From NCBI RefSeq assembly GCF_040436345.1, contig NC_133218.1, positions 8,663,539 to 8,727,538 of the forward strand: DNA of 64,000 bases, written 5' to 3'. This document shows, piece after piece, positions 1 to 13,270 of the stretch. Both the position numbers and the translations under genes were made by a program. The notes beneath the pieces are model-generated. The model made no database searches and was not told the DNA's origin. It saw nothing but the letters and a program-made list of their open reading frames with translations. Source of the stretch: Pagrus major (taxonomy: Eukaryota; Chordata; Actinopteri; Spariformes; Sparidae). The stretch's first letter is position 1. Every line of letters starts with the position of its first letter.

Positions 1-3000
1 CCCTCCTCCCCTGCAGTGTGTCACAAGTGCCCCGGGTTTGTGTGGGTGAAAACCAGACAGGTCCAGTTGTGGGCTGGTTGTGTTCTTCTAAGAATAGAAG
101 CACTGGACAGCTCACAGCAGCATGGGTCATGCGCCTAGCACAACCATTTCATCAGACGTACTTTAACACACTTCATTCTGTCAGATATTGATCACTTTAA
201 AGAGATAGAAATCGGACAAAAGTACATTCTCTAGCAATGAACAATAGAATAAATGTCTTATTTCTTGAAACTGTAAACGATTGTAACAAGGTTCACTGAC
301 ACAAGCATCATGTCACTTTTACCCAACAATCACTAAAATATGATGTGATTTACTTGATCCTCCTGAGGAGAAATGGTAAAAGCAGCTTCTGTTGTTCATA
401 CCAGTGCAGCAGGGAGCCAATTTTAGTCACTTCACTTGTGTGTGTTCACCACATCAGTGTGGTGGTGGTGGTGGCAGCAGTGGTAGAAAGAGGAAAAAGT
501 GTTAGTATGCTTCAGGCAATTGGATGCTCTATCTCGGCCACTGGTTTTGACAACTTTTTATGCAAAACAAGCCTAAGATATCATGACATTTTTCAAATAG
601 GTGACCTGATGTAGCCATGAAATGTGCCTTTTTAAAACAACTGTTGTATATAAAAAAAAACCCAGCCATTTACATGGAATGAATTTGTTTTACAAACTGA
701 AGCAAATAAAATCTACAAGATGCACTTGCAAAATAAGAAAAAACAGGCAGAAGGCAGAGCTCTGTTTAGTTTTGGCAGTCCCAGACCTCCACAGATTCCC
801 TGACCATGTTGGACTTGTTATGTTGAATGCTGCACAAACCTCCTTTTAGGATTTAATTTAGGGATCGTGGTGAGTCACCAGACTAAATGCTAGAACTCCT
901 CTGAGCTCCAGATTCACCTTTTTGTTCTTTTTCAAAGAACCACTCTAAGACTCATAAAGAGATCATCACATAATGCATGTGTTGGTTTGATCACTCCAGC
1001 ATCTTTGTTCAATCATGAAAGGGAAAGAAAACAACAAACGCTGCTCTGGATAGAATCATTAGCCCAGTGCATCAAATATGAACAAAGGAAAAGATGCTTA
1101 AGTTGTTGCATCACGTCTGTTAAAGAGTTAATGTAGTAAAACGTTAAGGCACCACAGTATCAAGACACCTATCACAGAAAAGAAAGAAGACTGCCACTTT
1201 TGTAGTGTGTGAAATGATCTTCATAGACATGTCTATACAGTTCTCTGAGAAGCTTAACAGAATAAAGGCTTTTCCTGTCGAACAGGAATGTTGTATGCAT
1301 TTCTCTGACGATGCAAATTGACTCTTGTTTTAGTACATGCCTGAGGCGAGAGCTGCACAAAATCTCAAAGGAGCACACAAATCAAATTCTTAGGCACATG
1401 GAAACAAAAAACCAAAAAAAACAAAATAAAAATCAAACAATATATCAATATTTAAAATGAAATGGAAATATTGTGTGTGTATGTGACACCGTGAAACAAG
1501 ACAGTTAAGTCAGTGTCATGATATTCTCACCTATGTTAACTAGGGATAGTTAAATGGAAATGGGGTCATCATATGAGGTGATATATTTATTTAAATGAGT
1601 GTGCTGATTTCATTTTACACCACAATCCATGACAAAAAAAAAACTATGCTAAGAGATTTTATAAAGATTTATTTTTGCTTCTTCTCTTCTAAAACAGGTC
1701 CAATCTCCACCATCAACATTACGATTGCATGCTGCCCTGTCTATAACAGTTTGTGTTGTTGCCCTCTTGGAAGGTCTATTTTGAAAGAAAGATTAAGCTT
1801 GAATGGGAGTTAAATAAAGATAACTTTTCAGTGATGGCTGGGTGCAGCCCTCCTTTTATCTCCCTCTAGACTATATCACTGACTGTACTGTTGGTTGAAG
1901 GCATGTCTCTGTATTTATTTCACTGAGACTAAATCCTGCAGATTTACTGTAGTTTGAAAGGCTTCTGGTGTCAGACACCTTGTGGTGAGTAGACAGGACT
2001 GGCGGGGGAGTCATTGCCAGTTCAGTGACTCCACTGACTAGATCCTGGACCATGAAGGGGCGTTCCTGAGGTTAAAGCCCCATGATAAATCTGCAAGTTG
2101 GGATCAGAATCCATTAAGAGTAAAAGCACTAATTGGTTTAGTATTCTAGTGCTGAGGCAGCCTTCAATAGAAGCTGTGACGGCAGGACACAGATTTACCT
2201 GCGCTGTCACATTCAAAGCACACTGGCACCTCCTTCCTGTCAGGGTCAACACTGGAGTGGGGTTCACAGGAACACAGGAGCGGAAATGCATGTAACACCC
2301 TGAGGGTAACAGACTATAAAACACCGCGGTGTTGTAGGGGAGAGAAAGCTGTGCCCGGTGCCACCCAAACCTCCTGCCAAAAATTCACATGTGTGTATGT
2401 GTGTGTGCCGGCGCCAGCGGAAGCAGTTTGTTCAGATTTCTGTGGTGGGAGGGGAACCTTACCCCGGTGATGGATGACATGGTTGATAACACCCCCTGCC
2501 CGTATATGCTTATAAACATACACACACACATATATTGCTGTGCCACTCATGCAAGAGAGTGCATTTGTTTTTAAAAGCTGAAGGAAACAAGACAACAGCT
2601 GAGACAAGAAGCCTCCAACTGCCAACTGTCATGCGTGCACATGAAACAAAAGCAATGGTCAGTAAGTGCATGAAGGCCAGTGAAGGGGACATTACAAATT
2701 ATACAAAATCTACCACTTTTCGGGCCCATGCAGCTCAGTCCTGTGATACGGTACGTCATTGAGAAGACAAGAAAACAGTGTGTTTTTAATCTAAGATGTT
2801 CATGCGATACAAGTGGCAAAACAAACCAGCAGTGAATAAGAAGAGTGGTGGTACAGAGAGGAAGATAAAACAATATAGTTTTTTTAAAAAGTGAAGGCCA
2901 TCTGAAACTGACTTAAGTATTGTATGTTTGGTTTTCTGAGAATAAGATGATTTAAGACTTGGTTCATCTCATCTTCCCTCTGCCATTTTGAATTTGATGC

Positions 3001-4511
3001 TGTATCTCAAAATGAGATGCAAAGATGATTTTTGGGGATCTGTCACTTGGGTAATTGACTTCAACTTAAATGGCTTCCAAATATCTGTCCACTGTAGTGG
3101 ACACCATGCATAAAAGGGTTAAATTGGCACAGCCCATTTGAGCTGACATGAGAAGAATCTTCTGCAACTTAATATTAGCTTATTCACATTTATGTCATGG
3201 TTTGTTATGATGAACTCCTGCATTAAACAATGATTATTAGATGACAAATGCTTTATGGTGCCCTTAAGAAGACAAAACAACATGCATTTATCATCTTTCA
3301 TCATTACATGTGATACCCTTGATGTTAATGTGAGAGTTTGATTTAGCTTTCAGCTATGTTGGAAGTGATTCTTCAAACATGAGACCAGGGTGTAAAATTG
3401 CCTTTTTACATTTACAAGTCTCATGTCTGAAAGGGGGCTTATAGCATGACATCTGCTGCTACACTCACATACCATACTCCTCTCTGCAGCAAGTATCCAA
3501 CACCCCTTTTTAATCATAGTGGTATATTTAAGCAGTCAGTGCTCTGTTCTTCTAGTTTATGCCTGCTGCCTCACCGCTCACCTGAGAGCTATGCAGCTGC
3601 TTGCTGCCACTGCTGCGTTTCAAAAGCAACCTCCACCCCAGCATCAACCTGTAGGCTCTGAGGCTGCTCTCCACTTCCTGCTAAATTTATGGGGGAACGC
3701 AAGGGCAGAGAAGCCAAACATTTATGTTTTAAATATGCTACATATATAAAATAATCTCTTGAATGTGAGTGTACTGACTGGATAGCAGCTATGGTACAGT
3801 GTTTTACAGACTTACATTTGTGGTAAAAATGTGTAAAAGAGTGCAAGAAAAGTACAACTACACAAGGTCTTCAAAAGGTTCTTTCTCTCTACTGGAAACA
3901 CGACTCACACTTCCTCTCTGGGTTTACCTTTCACTCACTCTCAGCCTGCACTTGAGTTTGAGGGCAGCTGGAGAGCCACTTGCACTCTCTCGGACTGGCT
4001 CACTTGGAATCTGGCCAGCCCTTGTTGTGGTGGCACTCGCACACACGCAAAACTGAGGGTCAGTGTGAAGGTCGGTGGCTGAGAGACAAGTGTGGGGAGC
4101 AGGGGCACATAACCACACACACAAGGAGGAAACAGGAAATAGGAAGTGTTTTATTCTATAAACTTCTGTCTGTTTTGGCAGGAAAGATTCTTTTTTACTT
4201 CTGTGTGCGAGAGGAATGTGGAGCCAGTGAGACAATAATCAGGAATCTAACCTTTTCTACTCAGCATATTTGAATGAATGTACTTTATCATGACTTTATA
4301 AGACATGCATCCAACTGGTGAATATGTATGCTACATTTCCATGAAGGTTAAGATTGTAGTTCTCAAAAGTGCATTAATTTCTTCTGATATTACTGGAGGT
4401 GATTCATTAAAAGGGGGCTGAGACAAAACCCTGCTTTCATAAGGCAAAGCCTGTCAGAAACATGATGCTTTTAATGATTTTAATTGCCTGTATGTTTGTG
4501 CATTTCCACAG
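1..4511. other. Non-coding stretch, probably slc7a10 intron
   Basis: I see no exon here that fits the missing N-terminal part of the transporter encoded to the right. The first recognised exon at 4512 needs a donor that leaves one base of a split codon, and no open frame before a good GT donor gives transporter-like sequence. ORFs of 60-103 codons on both strands overlap one another, lack splice support and resemble nothing I know. The stretch is AT-rich with short CA/TG runs, for example near 2395 and 2520. It is most simply a large intron, with the first exons left of the window. Confidence 0.55.
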
Positions 4512-7500
4512 TATTCCTGACCTGGGTGAACTGCTCCAGTGTGCGCTGGGCGACGAGGATCCAGGATGTTTTCACTGTAGGAAAACTCCTTGCTCTGGTA
4601 CTCATCATAGTGGTCGGACTCGTCCAAATCTGTCGAGGTACACACACACACACACACAAACACATTAAAAATATGCCCAAAAAAAACCCCAAATCAAAGA
4701 TGAATGAAGGATTCATCTATAAATACTCAAGGAGTAGATGTAATGTTTGAAATTATTATGGTGTTGATATACCTTTTTTTAAAGCAACAAAATTTAACTT
4801 TCTGGAGAAAGATGGCTGATAATTGTGTCTCATCCCCCAGATCGTCAAATACAGATGCTTTGGGTAGGTGTCTGACCTGAGCTGCCAACCCAAAGCATAT
4901 TTGACAATCCGGGGATGAGACACATTTTGTTGCTCTAAACAAAAGTTCTGCAGTATTTTGGTTTCCGTTTGTTTCCTGTGAGGTCGTTTGGGGCGAAAGC
5001 TGCTTTCTGTCACAGCAGATTATAATGGCTTCACAAAGCTGACCCTTTGTGCACATAACTAGACATAACATTGAAAGTTTTTCAGATAGAAACACTTGTA
5101 AATGTATTTGAAAAATAACTTTAAAAATTACTGGACATTTTATGATTGTAGACAGTAAAACGCTCACCAGCCAGTGGAAAAACATTGACATATAATATTT
5201 TGCATTTGTTCAGAATTCAATGATGTGTGATGTGCTTTTCACTGTTTTATTCACACATCCCTTCCTCTCACCCTCTCCAGGACACTATGATGCCCTGCGG
5301 CCCAGTACGGCCTTTGAATTCAGCGAGGACCCATCAGTGGGACAGATAGCGCTGGCCTTCCTTCAAGCATCCTTCGCCTACAGTGGCTGGAATTTCCTCA
5401 ATTATGTCACAGAGGAGGTCGTGGAGCCACGCAAGTATGGCACACACATGCACAGACGGTGTTTCATTTCTCTGCAGGTTTTGCACTTATATTGTGGAAC
5501 ATGACGTGCACCTCAGTCGCTTAGTTCAGAGCTGTGTTATGGGTTTGAATTCATAGATGGTAGTTTTGCATCATGATTTGTAAATATTCTGTAAAACCTG
5601 CAGAAACTCAAGTTTTGTGATGCTGGAACATCAACATTTGAATATTCACTATTACTTGTGTCATTATTTTTACTAGGAACCTGCCTCGTGCCATCTACGT
5701 CTCCATCCCACTGGTGACACTGGTCTACACTATGACCAACATCGCCTACTTCTCCTCCATGACCCCTGAGGAGCTGCTGGCCTCCAACGCTGTGGCAGTG
5801 GTGAGCAGCTCTCCAGCTCCATGAAAGGATGTTTGATACTGTTTAACAAGACTTTCAGTTGTCTGGAAACATTTGAGACTGTAAGCCTGCTGAAGCTGAG
5901 AATCCTAGCATGGGGCAGACCTAAACCAATTACTCAGTCAATAAGATTAACGTTTGTTTCACTTTTTTTCATCATCCCAGAGGAGATAACTGGGAAACGG
6001 TCATGAGTTCAGTTTGTAAATACTCTCCTTTGAAGGACTTGAAGTATCCTGGGATATTAGGACACCAACAGTTTTCTATCTCAGCCACACACAAGCTTTT
6101 TTATGTATTGCCAGTCTACAGTCTAATATCTATGCATGGTGTTCAAAATGTACATTGCATCTTTCAGTGAAATTAATCCGGTAACGCATTACTGTTTGGG
6201 ACTGAATGAATTAATCAATCACACAGTGAAATTAATCCGGTAACGCATTACTGTTTGGGACTGAATGAATTAATCAATCACACAGTGAAAGTCAATAATC
6301 TGATCCATCAGATGTTGTTGTGTTCTAGACATTCGGGGAAAAGCTGCTGGGGATGTTTTCTTGGGTGATGCCGATCTCTGTAGCACTTTCTACCTTTGGA
6401 GGGATTAATGGATATCTGTTCACATCTTCCAGGTAGAACACACACACACAACTCTACTTGCTGTACACCACATGCCAAACCTGAATTTTAATGTCCTTAA
6501 AATGAAAACAAAGGTGCCGTGAGTTACTCTTAGAGTGTATGTTCCGGGTCCCTAAACACGCTTACAAGAATGTGTCTCCCTGTATGCAGACTGTGTTTCT
6601 CTGGAGCCAGAGAGGGTCACCTGCCCTATCTCCTGGCTATGATCCACTTAAAAAACTGCACTCCAATCCCCGCCCTGCTGCTCTGTGTGAGTGCTCCACT
6701 CAGTTTTGTCTACCATTTTTGAGTATTAATATTGCACTATTTTTGCATTCTTTTAAGTTAATTTAATACACACATTAACAGTAAGTAACATTTGAACCTA
6801 CCTTCCTCTCCCACAGTGCATCGCCACCATTTTCATCCTGTGCATTGGGGAGACGCACAACCTGATCAACTATGTGTCCTTCATCAACTATCTGTCCTAC
6901 GGGGTAACCATTGCTGGCCTCCTCTACCTCCGCAAGAAGAGACCCAACCTGGCCCGACCCATCAAGGTACAGTGGAGTACCATAAATTCACTGCAGGGAT
7001 AAAACTTGTATTCTATTTTATTGAATGCCTTGTTGAAAACAAAAAAATACAAAACATCAAGTCACCGTCCTTTCCAGTCTGCTTTAAATTAACTAACCCA
7101 GTCATCTCTGTGCCAAAACTTCAGATTTTTACCTTATCAACTGTAATTGGGAAATGTTAAAAACATACTGTATATGCACTCAGAATAAATCCAAAGAGTA
7201 TTAAATAATAGCTCAACACAATGAGGAGTAGAACTGGAATGTGAAAACTATGTAGGATAGAGGTACATATACAGAGATACAAAGTGTGCCTATTCTGTAA
7301 TGCAATAAAAAACAAACGTGCCACACAAAAACAAAATGTGACATTTTAAGCATTTGTGAAATTTCTTCCACATGTGCATACAGTTGGACCTACTATTTAG
7401 TTATTAATAATAACTGAATTGGCAATTATAGTTAAAACGACATTTGGATAGTATGAAAACCTCATCTGTAGACTCAAAACAGTGAAGATAAAATGTTAAG

Positions 7501-8730
7501 CTTATCTTCACATTGATCTCGAAATTACTTATTTTACTTAGTGCCTACATTTACTGAGCAAGTACATCTACATGGAGGTTAATCAGTATAATTAATTATT
7601 TATTTTTTAGCTTTAAACCAGCTAAGGGAGGTCACAGGCAGGTGTTGCAGCTGTAGCCAGTCAACGTTAATTATGTTTCTTGGCCAAACTCTGTGAAACC
7701 CCTTCTACTAGCTAGCTGCCCCTGACTCAAAAAGTTCTAACTTAAGAGAGCTGACTTAGTAATTATGGCACTCCTACTAGCTGGTGCCTGTAATGTTATG
7801 CTCATTCCAAAACAACATTATGCTGGAGGGAAAGGCCCTCTGGTTAAATCTTTATCCTATAACCTGAGTGGAACAGGTGCATCAGACTGTTGAACCAAAC
7901 ATTACACCGGCAGCCAAAGTGTAGAATAAAGCTGTCAACAGGATCATTTATGGGCCTTTAAGATATTGTCAGATGTGGTTTACTGGTTTTTACTGGTTTT
8001 TACTTGATTTTAGGTTGTTAGTAGTGGATATGGATAATATATTGGCGCCACCTGGTGTCACAAATATCAATTACACAACACTTGTGTTGTTGGCATTTGT
8101 CAAAATAATAAACATACACATTTGTTAATATGTTTATCTGTTAAATTATTTGCGAAATTATATAGAATTAATAATATGGATTATTTGAATACAGTATAGT
8201 GTTTGCACAGACTGTGTGAGGGTTAAGAATTGTATTTTTGTTTCTGATTGAAGAATTTTAAAAAGTCCATTCTCAATGAATGCAAGGTTGTAATTGCTTT
8301 ACAGTGGCCAAAAAAAGGAGTGTGTCTCTGTCCTGTGCAGGTAAACATGTTGGTCCCCATCACCTACTTGATATTTTGGGTTGTGCTGCTGGGCTTCAGT
8401 CTGTACTCTGAACCTGTGGTCTGTGGCCTGGGAATGGTCATCATGCTGACTGGAGTCCCTGTATACTTTGTGGGTGTTCATTGGAAGGACAAACCCAAAT
8501 GGGTGTACAGGCTAGTAGGTGAGCTGTCCTGTGCCACTGTACAGAGAATATTCAAAAGAAAAATATTTGGATAATGTTAAGAGTTTGACTCTGTGATTAA
8601 AACTCTTCTTGTTGTCTTGTGTCTTGCAGAAACAGTCACGTACAAGGGCCAGAAGTTGTGTTATGTGGTATTTCCTCAGGAAGACCCTTCAGAGACAGAA
8701 CCCCTCACTGCATCCAAAGCCACTGACTGA
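4512..8730 (+). CDS. slc7a10: Asc-1-type neutral amino acid transporter, 3' eight exons (partial)
   Basis: This is the C-terminal two thirds of an SLC7 light-chain transporter. Coding exons: 4512-4637, 5281-5434, 5677-5800, 6329-6432, 6590-6686, 6817-6966, 8341-8518 and 8630-8730. All have AG/GT borders and phases that join into 344 residues plus TGA. Visible blocks include [65 protein letters not shown] and SGAREGHLP, covering roughly TM4/5 to TM12. As I recall it, [18 protein letters not shown] and [10 protein letters not shown] match Asc-1 better than LAT2. The family exchanges glycine, D-serine, L-serine, alanine and cysteine at neurons and adipocytes, disulfide-linked to SLC3A2. The linking cysteine and about 160-180 N-terminal residues would lie left of the window. 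The convergent lrp3 neighbour matches human SLC7A10-LRP3 order. SLC7A8 is the alternative. Teleost a/b paralogue not resolved. Confidence 0.88.
4783..4934. repeat. Imperfect long inverted repeat in slc7a10 intron
   Basis: Arms 4825-4865 and 4888-4923 are reverse complements with a few mismatches and short gaps, around a 22-nt loop. An outer pair of 11 bases, AGCAACAAAAT at 4783-4793 and ATTTTGTTGCT at 4924-4934, continues the symmetry, with about 31 unpaired bases on the left side. It lies in the intron between the exons ending at 4637 and starting at 5281. It could be a small palindromic transposable element or an inverted duplication. I do not recognise the family. Confidence 0.7.
6165..6289. 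repeat. Two-copy 59-bp tandem duplication in slc7a10 intron
   Basis: Bases 6165-6223 are repeated exactly at 6224-6282, and the first seven bases (CAGTGAA) start again at 6283. The unit lies in the intron between the exons ending at 5800 and starting at 6329, and carries no coding sequence. Perfect identity suggests a recent duplication, a length polymorphism, or an assembly artefact. Confidence 0.9.
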
Positions 8731-10690
8731 GCAGTGCAGTCAAGCAGGAATTCCCTCCATTTACACCTGTACTTCCAGTTTTTACTTTGCATTGTTTGGT
8801 CAGATTGTGGATGATGAAGAAAACGGTTTCGTCTTGCACAGGTGCAGCAGCCTGAGTGGGGCAATGATGAAGCACCAGTTTAAAAGAAGCAGATCGGTTA
8901 TACTCGGTTATAAGCTGCCTAATGTGTTTATTATTTGTTGGTTTGGTAGTACTGTCCCCCTGTGCTCCTCATCCCCCAACTTCTCCCTTTCATACAGATC
9001 TCCTCCCTTCGACTCACTCAAGGAACTTCCGTCTGTCACTTCCTGCTTCACTTCCAACATATTCTGCTTTTATGACTTTAACTAAATCCTTGAGCTAATG
9101 TGCCTTATGAAATGTGTGTGTTGGTTTATATAGTGGATTGGTTTGTGCGGGTATTTTGATTGTGTAATAACGTTTGAGGTAAATATGCAAGCAGTTTCTG
9201 CACTTAGCAATACTTCTCTATTACTGCTGCTACCTTCAGCTCTGTTTCACTAATTATTCACATGATGTTTACTGTTCGTCAACTGTGGATGAGTGTTTTC
9301 TGTCTAGATCTCTGCCTGGCTACAGTATCTGGCTGTTCTTTTTACTTTTTACCCCCTCTTCTCTCTCTTCTTTATTCTATCACTACTCTCTCTTGAGAGA
9401 AACTGCAGGTGCCTTCATACTATAAATATTATTGTTAGAGATTTTCTTCATGACACTCATCTTTCCCAGCAATATTTACAGCACAGGAGAGACAGGAGGA
9501 TGATGGGAAGTGTGTGGCTGTGAACTGGATGAAATGAATAAGCTTCATCATTACAAGACATGCTGACTAGCTGTTCTTCAGATTTTTATTGTTCACCTAT
9601 CTCCTTCTTTGGTCTCGAGCATCCCAAGCGTCTGTTCAGCTTGTTGCTTTATTCTCATCTCTGGGAATGCCACTGTGAACTCTTTAAAGGTGCTTGACTG
9701 GCCAAGACAGTTATTAGATTTCAGATTTCTCAGCCTGATGTTATGATACAGTACTTACCATGAATGTGTTGTTGGATAGCAATTTCACGATCCATACTGA
9801 CAGACGGCTGGCTGGCAGTTTACTTGTGCATGGGCCTTCTTCCACCTCCCTGAAGACATCAACTCTGCAGTTACCCCTGGTCCACTGACTTACTATGATA
9901 CTGTTGAATTGATTTTAGTCCCAGAGGTCCTTTTTGACTCAAGGTCTTGACTCATTATGATGCATTTGAAATATGAAATTGCCCTTAAATAATTATGGTC
10001 AAATTTTCATAATAAGTACATTTCCTTGCTGAAGCTGTGGTACCACAACCTTAACACAGTATTCTAATTTACTGTGGTCCAGGAGATATTTGTGTTTCTC
10101 TTAATGCACTTTTCTGTAATCTGTTTATATTATGTACATATAACAGAATGTAGAAGGTCTAGGCCAGTGGCCTTTTTTTAACATGATGAAACCAGCAGGT
10201 TGGGACATGGATTGAACACACATCCTTTTCCATGCCAGCAGATGCTGGGAATTTTTCCCCTGCATCAAGTCCACAAAAAGAGACACACTTAAGACAACGT
10301 GTACATCTGTCTGCCATGTCCAGGCGCTGTTGGCTCAGTTGAGATCTGTAAATACTATGTAAAGAAGACAAAAACTTTTACAAATGCGCCAGGGACTCCT
10401 ACAAAGACCACATTCCTCAGACATGTTGATACATTTACATACTGTACGATTGATGGGTGTACCTCTGTGTTTTGTAAGAGTGTTAAGTTGTACAAGAATA
10501 ACAATGTAATTGCTTATTAAATATAGCAACTTCTAAGAAGCATGATATTTTTTTTGATAATGTAAGTGGGTGTTGTGTCCTCAATTGCATCTCCTGACTC
10601 TCCTGACTTCACCTCAATAGAAAGGTGACTAAGTACAAAATAAGTAAACACTGTCACTACATGAAGTGAATAAACAGCTTGCCATCAGCA
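8731..10690 (+). other. slc7a10: Probable slc7a10 3' untranslated region
   Basis: No gene is visible after the TGA at 8728-8730. I found no canonical AATAAA or ATTAAA on the plus strand until ATTAAA at 10516-10521 and AATAAA at 10669-10674, so a UTR of about 1.8-1.95 kb is the simplest reading. The open frame at 8609-9085 only reads through the last exon in another frame. The end is inferred from signals alone. Confidence 0.45.
10669..10674 (+). other. Candidate polyadenylation signal, slc7a10
   Basis: Canonical AATAAA on the plus strand about 1.94 kb after the slc7a10 stop. A weaker ATTAAA lies at 10516-10521. Cleavage would fall near 10690. Confidence 0.4.
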
Positions 10691-10800
10691 TTGTAGTAGT
10701 AGTACTGGAACTAGTATTTTGATACAAAAAGAAAACTTGTAATACATCATATATTTTGTACACAGGGAAAAAAAATCAGTAAATGATAAAGAGCTTTAAG

Positions 10801-10806
10801 TTTATT
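10801..10806 (-). other. Candidate distal polyadenylation signal, lrp3
   Basis: TTTATT on the plus strand reads AATAAA on the minus strand. It is the last such signal before the convergent slc7a10 3' end. Nearer candidates exist inside the proposed UTR, for example near 11237, 13257, 13492 and 14180, so shorter isoforms are possible. Confidence 0.4.
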
Positions 10807-12913
10807 AATTACAGGCACAGGTAAACGATGAATGATACGCAGAAGTCTGTACAGAGTTTTGATCAGCAAACCCCACAATGTCAGGGTGACCTTTTCTCTT
10901 TCAGCTCAGAATATACAAATATAGTTCTCAAAATGAGATAAATGCTTTTATACAAATAGTATATGCTGACTTCAGCCTTTAACGGGGAAAAAGCTTCAAA
11001 ATCAAACAGCAAGGAGAGGGGATGCCATGTTCAGACAACCTGGTTCAGTCGTATTTTACTTTTCAATCGCCTTAATCCAGTGTATTTACCTGTGTGCTAA
11101 CCCACTTGAAAGTACAGTGATTACTCAGTGACTGTGGTAAATTGAAAAGGGTTTGGGTACATCAGAGTGAATAAATGCAATGCAAAAAAACACGGACAAA
11201 ACAATTTGGAAGATGTTGACTTGGCTCTTACCAGCAGTTTATTACAACACCCAGGGTACAGTACGGAAAACCCTGATCCTGGCTAACCGATATTAAACCA
11301 TCACCATAATCACATAGCACCCAATGTGACACAATTACATACTAAGAATGAAAAATGCAATATGTTACCGCATCATTTTCATTTGTCGGCTGCACTTTGA
11401 AAATGATGAAAGCAATAAATGTCACCAAGACTTTTACAGATTATCATTCAAACAAACTAATAAATACACTGGATTAAGGTTGCTGAAAAGCAAATGATCT
11501 TCCTCAACTCCCCTGCCATAATAATCCCAGAGATTCCTGTCTAAGTAGTGCACTACAGCTCAGTTGTACCAATCACGTCACATCATCCAGACACACAGAC
11601 AAATCTAATCTCTTCAAACATGTAAACCTCAGCCCTGATCCATGAAACCTTCCATGATATTTACAAGAGTGAGCAGAAACCATTAAGGCATTTTTCAACA
11701 CACACACAGTGCACTGTACAAAGCAAGTAAGGACATACATTCTGCAAATGAGGACAAAAGGCTTTTAACATGTAGTAAACCAGTTAAAAAAAAACAAACA
11801 CTATATGAAAAATAATAAGAAACTGATTTTTTTTCTCCACATCTCAAGGAAAGGTGAGGAAGTCTGAACAGATCATTAGGTGGGAATTAGTTGTGAGGGG
11901 GTACGGACACATCTCTAATGGCACATAACATGTAGCAGCCATTCATGACAAAACTTCTATAAGAAGGAAGCACATGAGGGTAGCATGGCACATTCAGATC
12001 ACTCAAAAGAATAACAGCAAGAAAAACCAAACAATAAAACCAACCAGCATTTGGCTTCTGGGCATTTCTCACTAACTCCCTGTCTGCACTGGTAACCTGA
12101 CTTTACTGTTCAGTATCGATATCCTGCAGTAAACGAGGCAGAAATCCACTGATTTCACAATAAATGAGAGTGATACATTCTTTAGAAGTCCAACAGTGAT
12201 TAGTAAAGGGTCACCAGTATCTTAGAGAGACAAGCTTTATAAAAACTTTAGAGATAGGCGAGCAGGTACAGTCAAAGTCAATGTTCATCAAGGCAGAGAG
12301 AGAAATATAAAGTAGAACCAGTACAGGTCTCCATTGAAGACTGAAAAATAGAGGTCTTTGTTTTAACATCCTGTTGTAGAAAATCCCTCAACACAGATAT
12401 GAATTTCCAAAGGAATCAACCAGCAGCTCAGACGTCTGCAGGGAGCAGTGTTCAGTCAGCAGTACTGCAGAGGTACTGCCGCGATGAAGAGGACTCAACA
12501 AAAAAGTCATTATTCTGAGGTGAAGACTCTTCCCAACATTTCCTGGACATTCACATAAATTCTTCACAGCACTGAATGGAAATCAGACATACTGACATAG
12601 AGACAGTCCAGTTCATTCAAGTGAGGAAAGGCTTCCTTGAGAGGACAGTTGGGTTTGATTGAGGAGGACGAGGGGCGGAGCAGAGTTACAGGCAATATAA
12701 TACCTCAGTTACCATCCAAGTTTGGCTTTTTAAAACTATTGATATATTAATTAGAAAATGCTGAATTTAAAAATCTATTTGCAACAACTCCCAAAACATA
12801 ATGAAAAGGTTCTTCTGGTTTCTTAAAGAGGAACAGCACTGGGAACAAACAGTATAGGTTAAATAAATACTGACAAGGGTTTGGCATGATTGAACCGCTG
12901 CATGATTAAGTGT

Positions 12914-13270
12914 AAAAGGAATATTTTGACATTTTTGGGGAACAGACTTAATTGCCCATTGGCTTAGGTCTATTAGCATTGCTTAGCACAAAGACTGAAA
13001 ACAGGTGGAAACAACTAGCCTGGCTTTGTCTGAAAGTAACAAATACATGCAAACCAGCACCTCTGAAGCTCTTAAACTACCCTCAGACAAAGCCGGACTA
13101 GCAGTTTCATCCTTTTTCCAGTCATTGTGCCAAGCTGAGCTAAGCTAAACTGGCTGCTGGGTTTAGCCTTACATGTTACAGACAGATATAAGGGTGGTAT
13201 CAATATTCTCACCTCTCCACCAGAAAGCAAATGAGAACATTTGACAAAATTTCAAGTTTTATTTAAAAGG
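12914..13270. mobile_element. Teleost MITE-like interspersed repeat
   Basis: I recognise this as a degenerate copy of a repeat very common in perch-like fish. Diagnostic pieces are AAAGGAATATTTTGACATTT at the left, GCTTAGCACAAAGACTGAAA and CTAGCCTGGCTTTGTC in the middle, then GCTAAGCTAAACTGGCTGCT and GGGTGGTATCAATATTCTC. The right end (TTGACAAAATTT) partly mirrors the left, as expected of short terminal inverted repeats. It encodes nothing. Ends are approximate and the superfamily is not assigned. Confidence 0.65.

Noticed and set aside
1-60. Possible exon at the left edge (CTGCAG followed by sequence ending CAG before GTCCAG)
   Set aside because: The frames give no transporter-like sequence and soon meet stops; an isolated AG...GT pair is not enough.
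8609-9085. 158-codon plus-strand open frame
   Set aside because: It reads the last slc7a10 exon in another frame and continues into the 3' UTR; the true frame stops at 8730.
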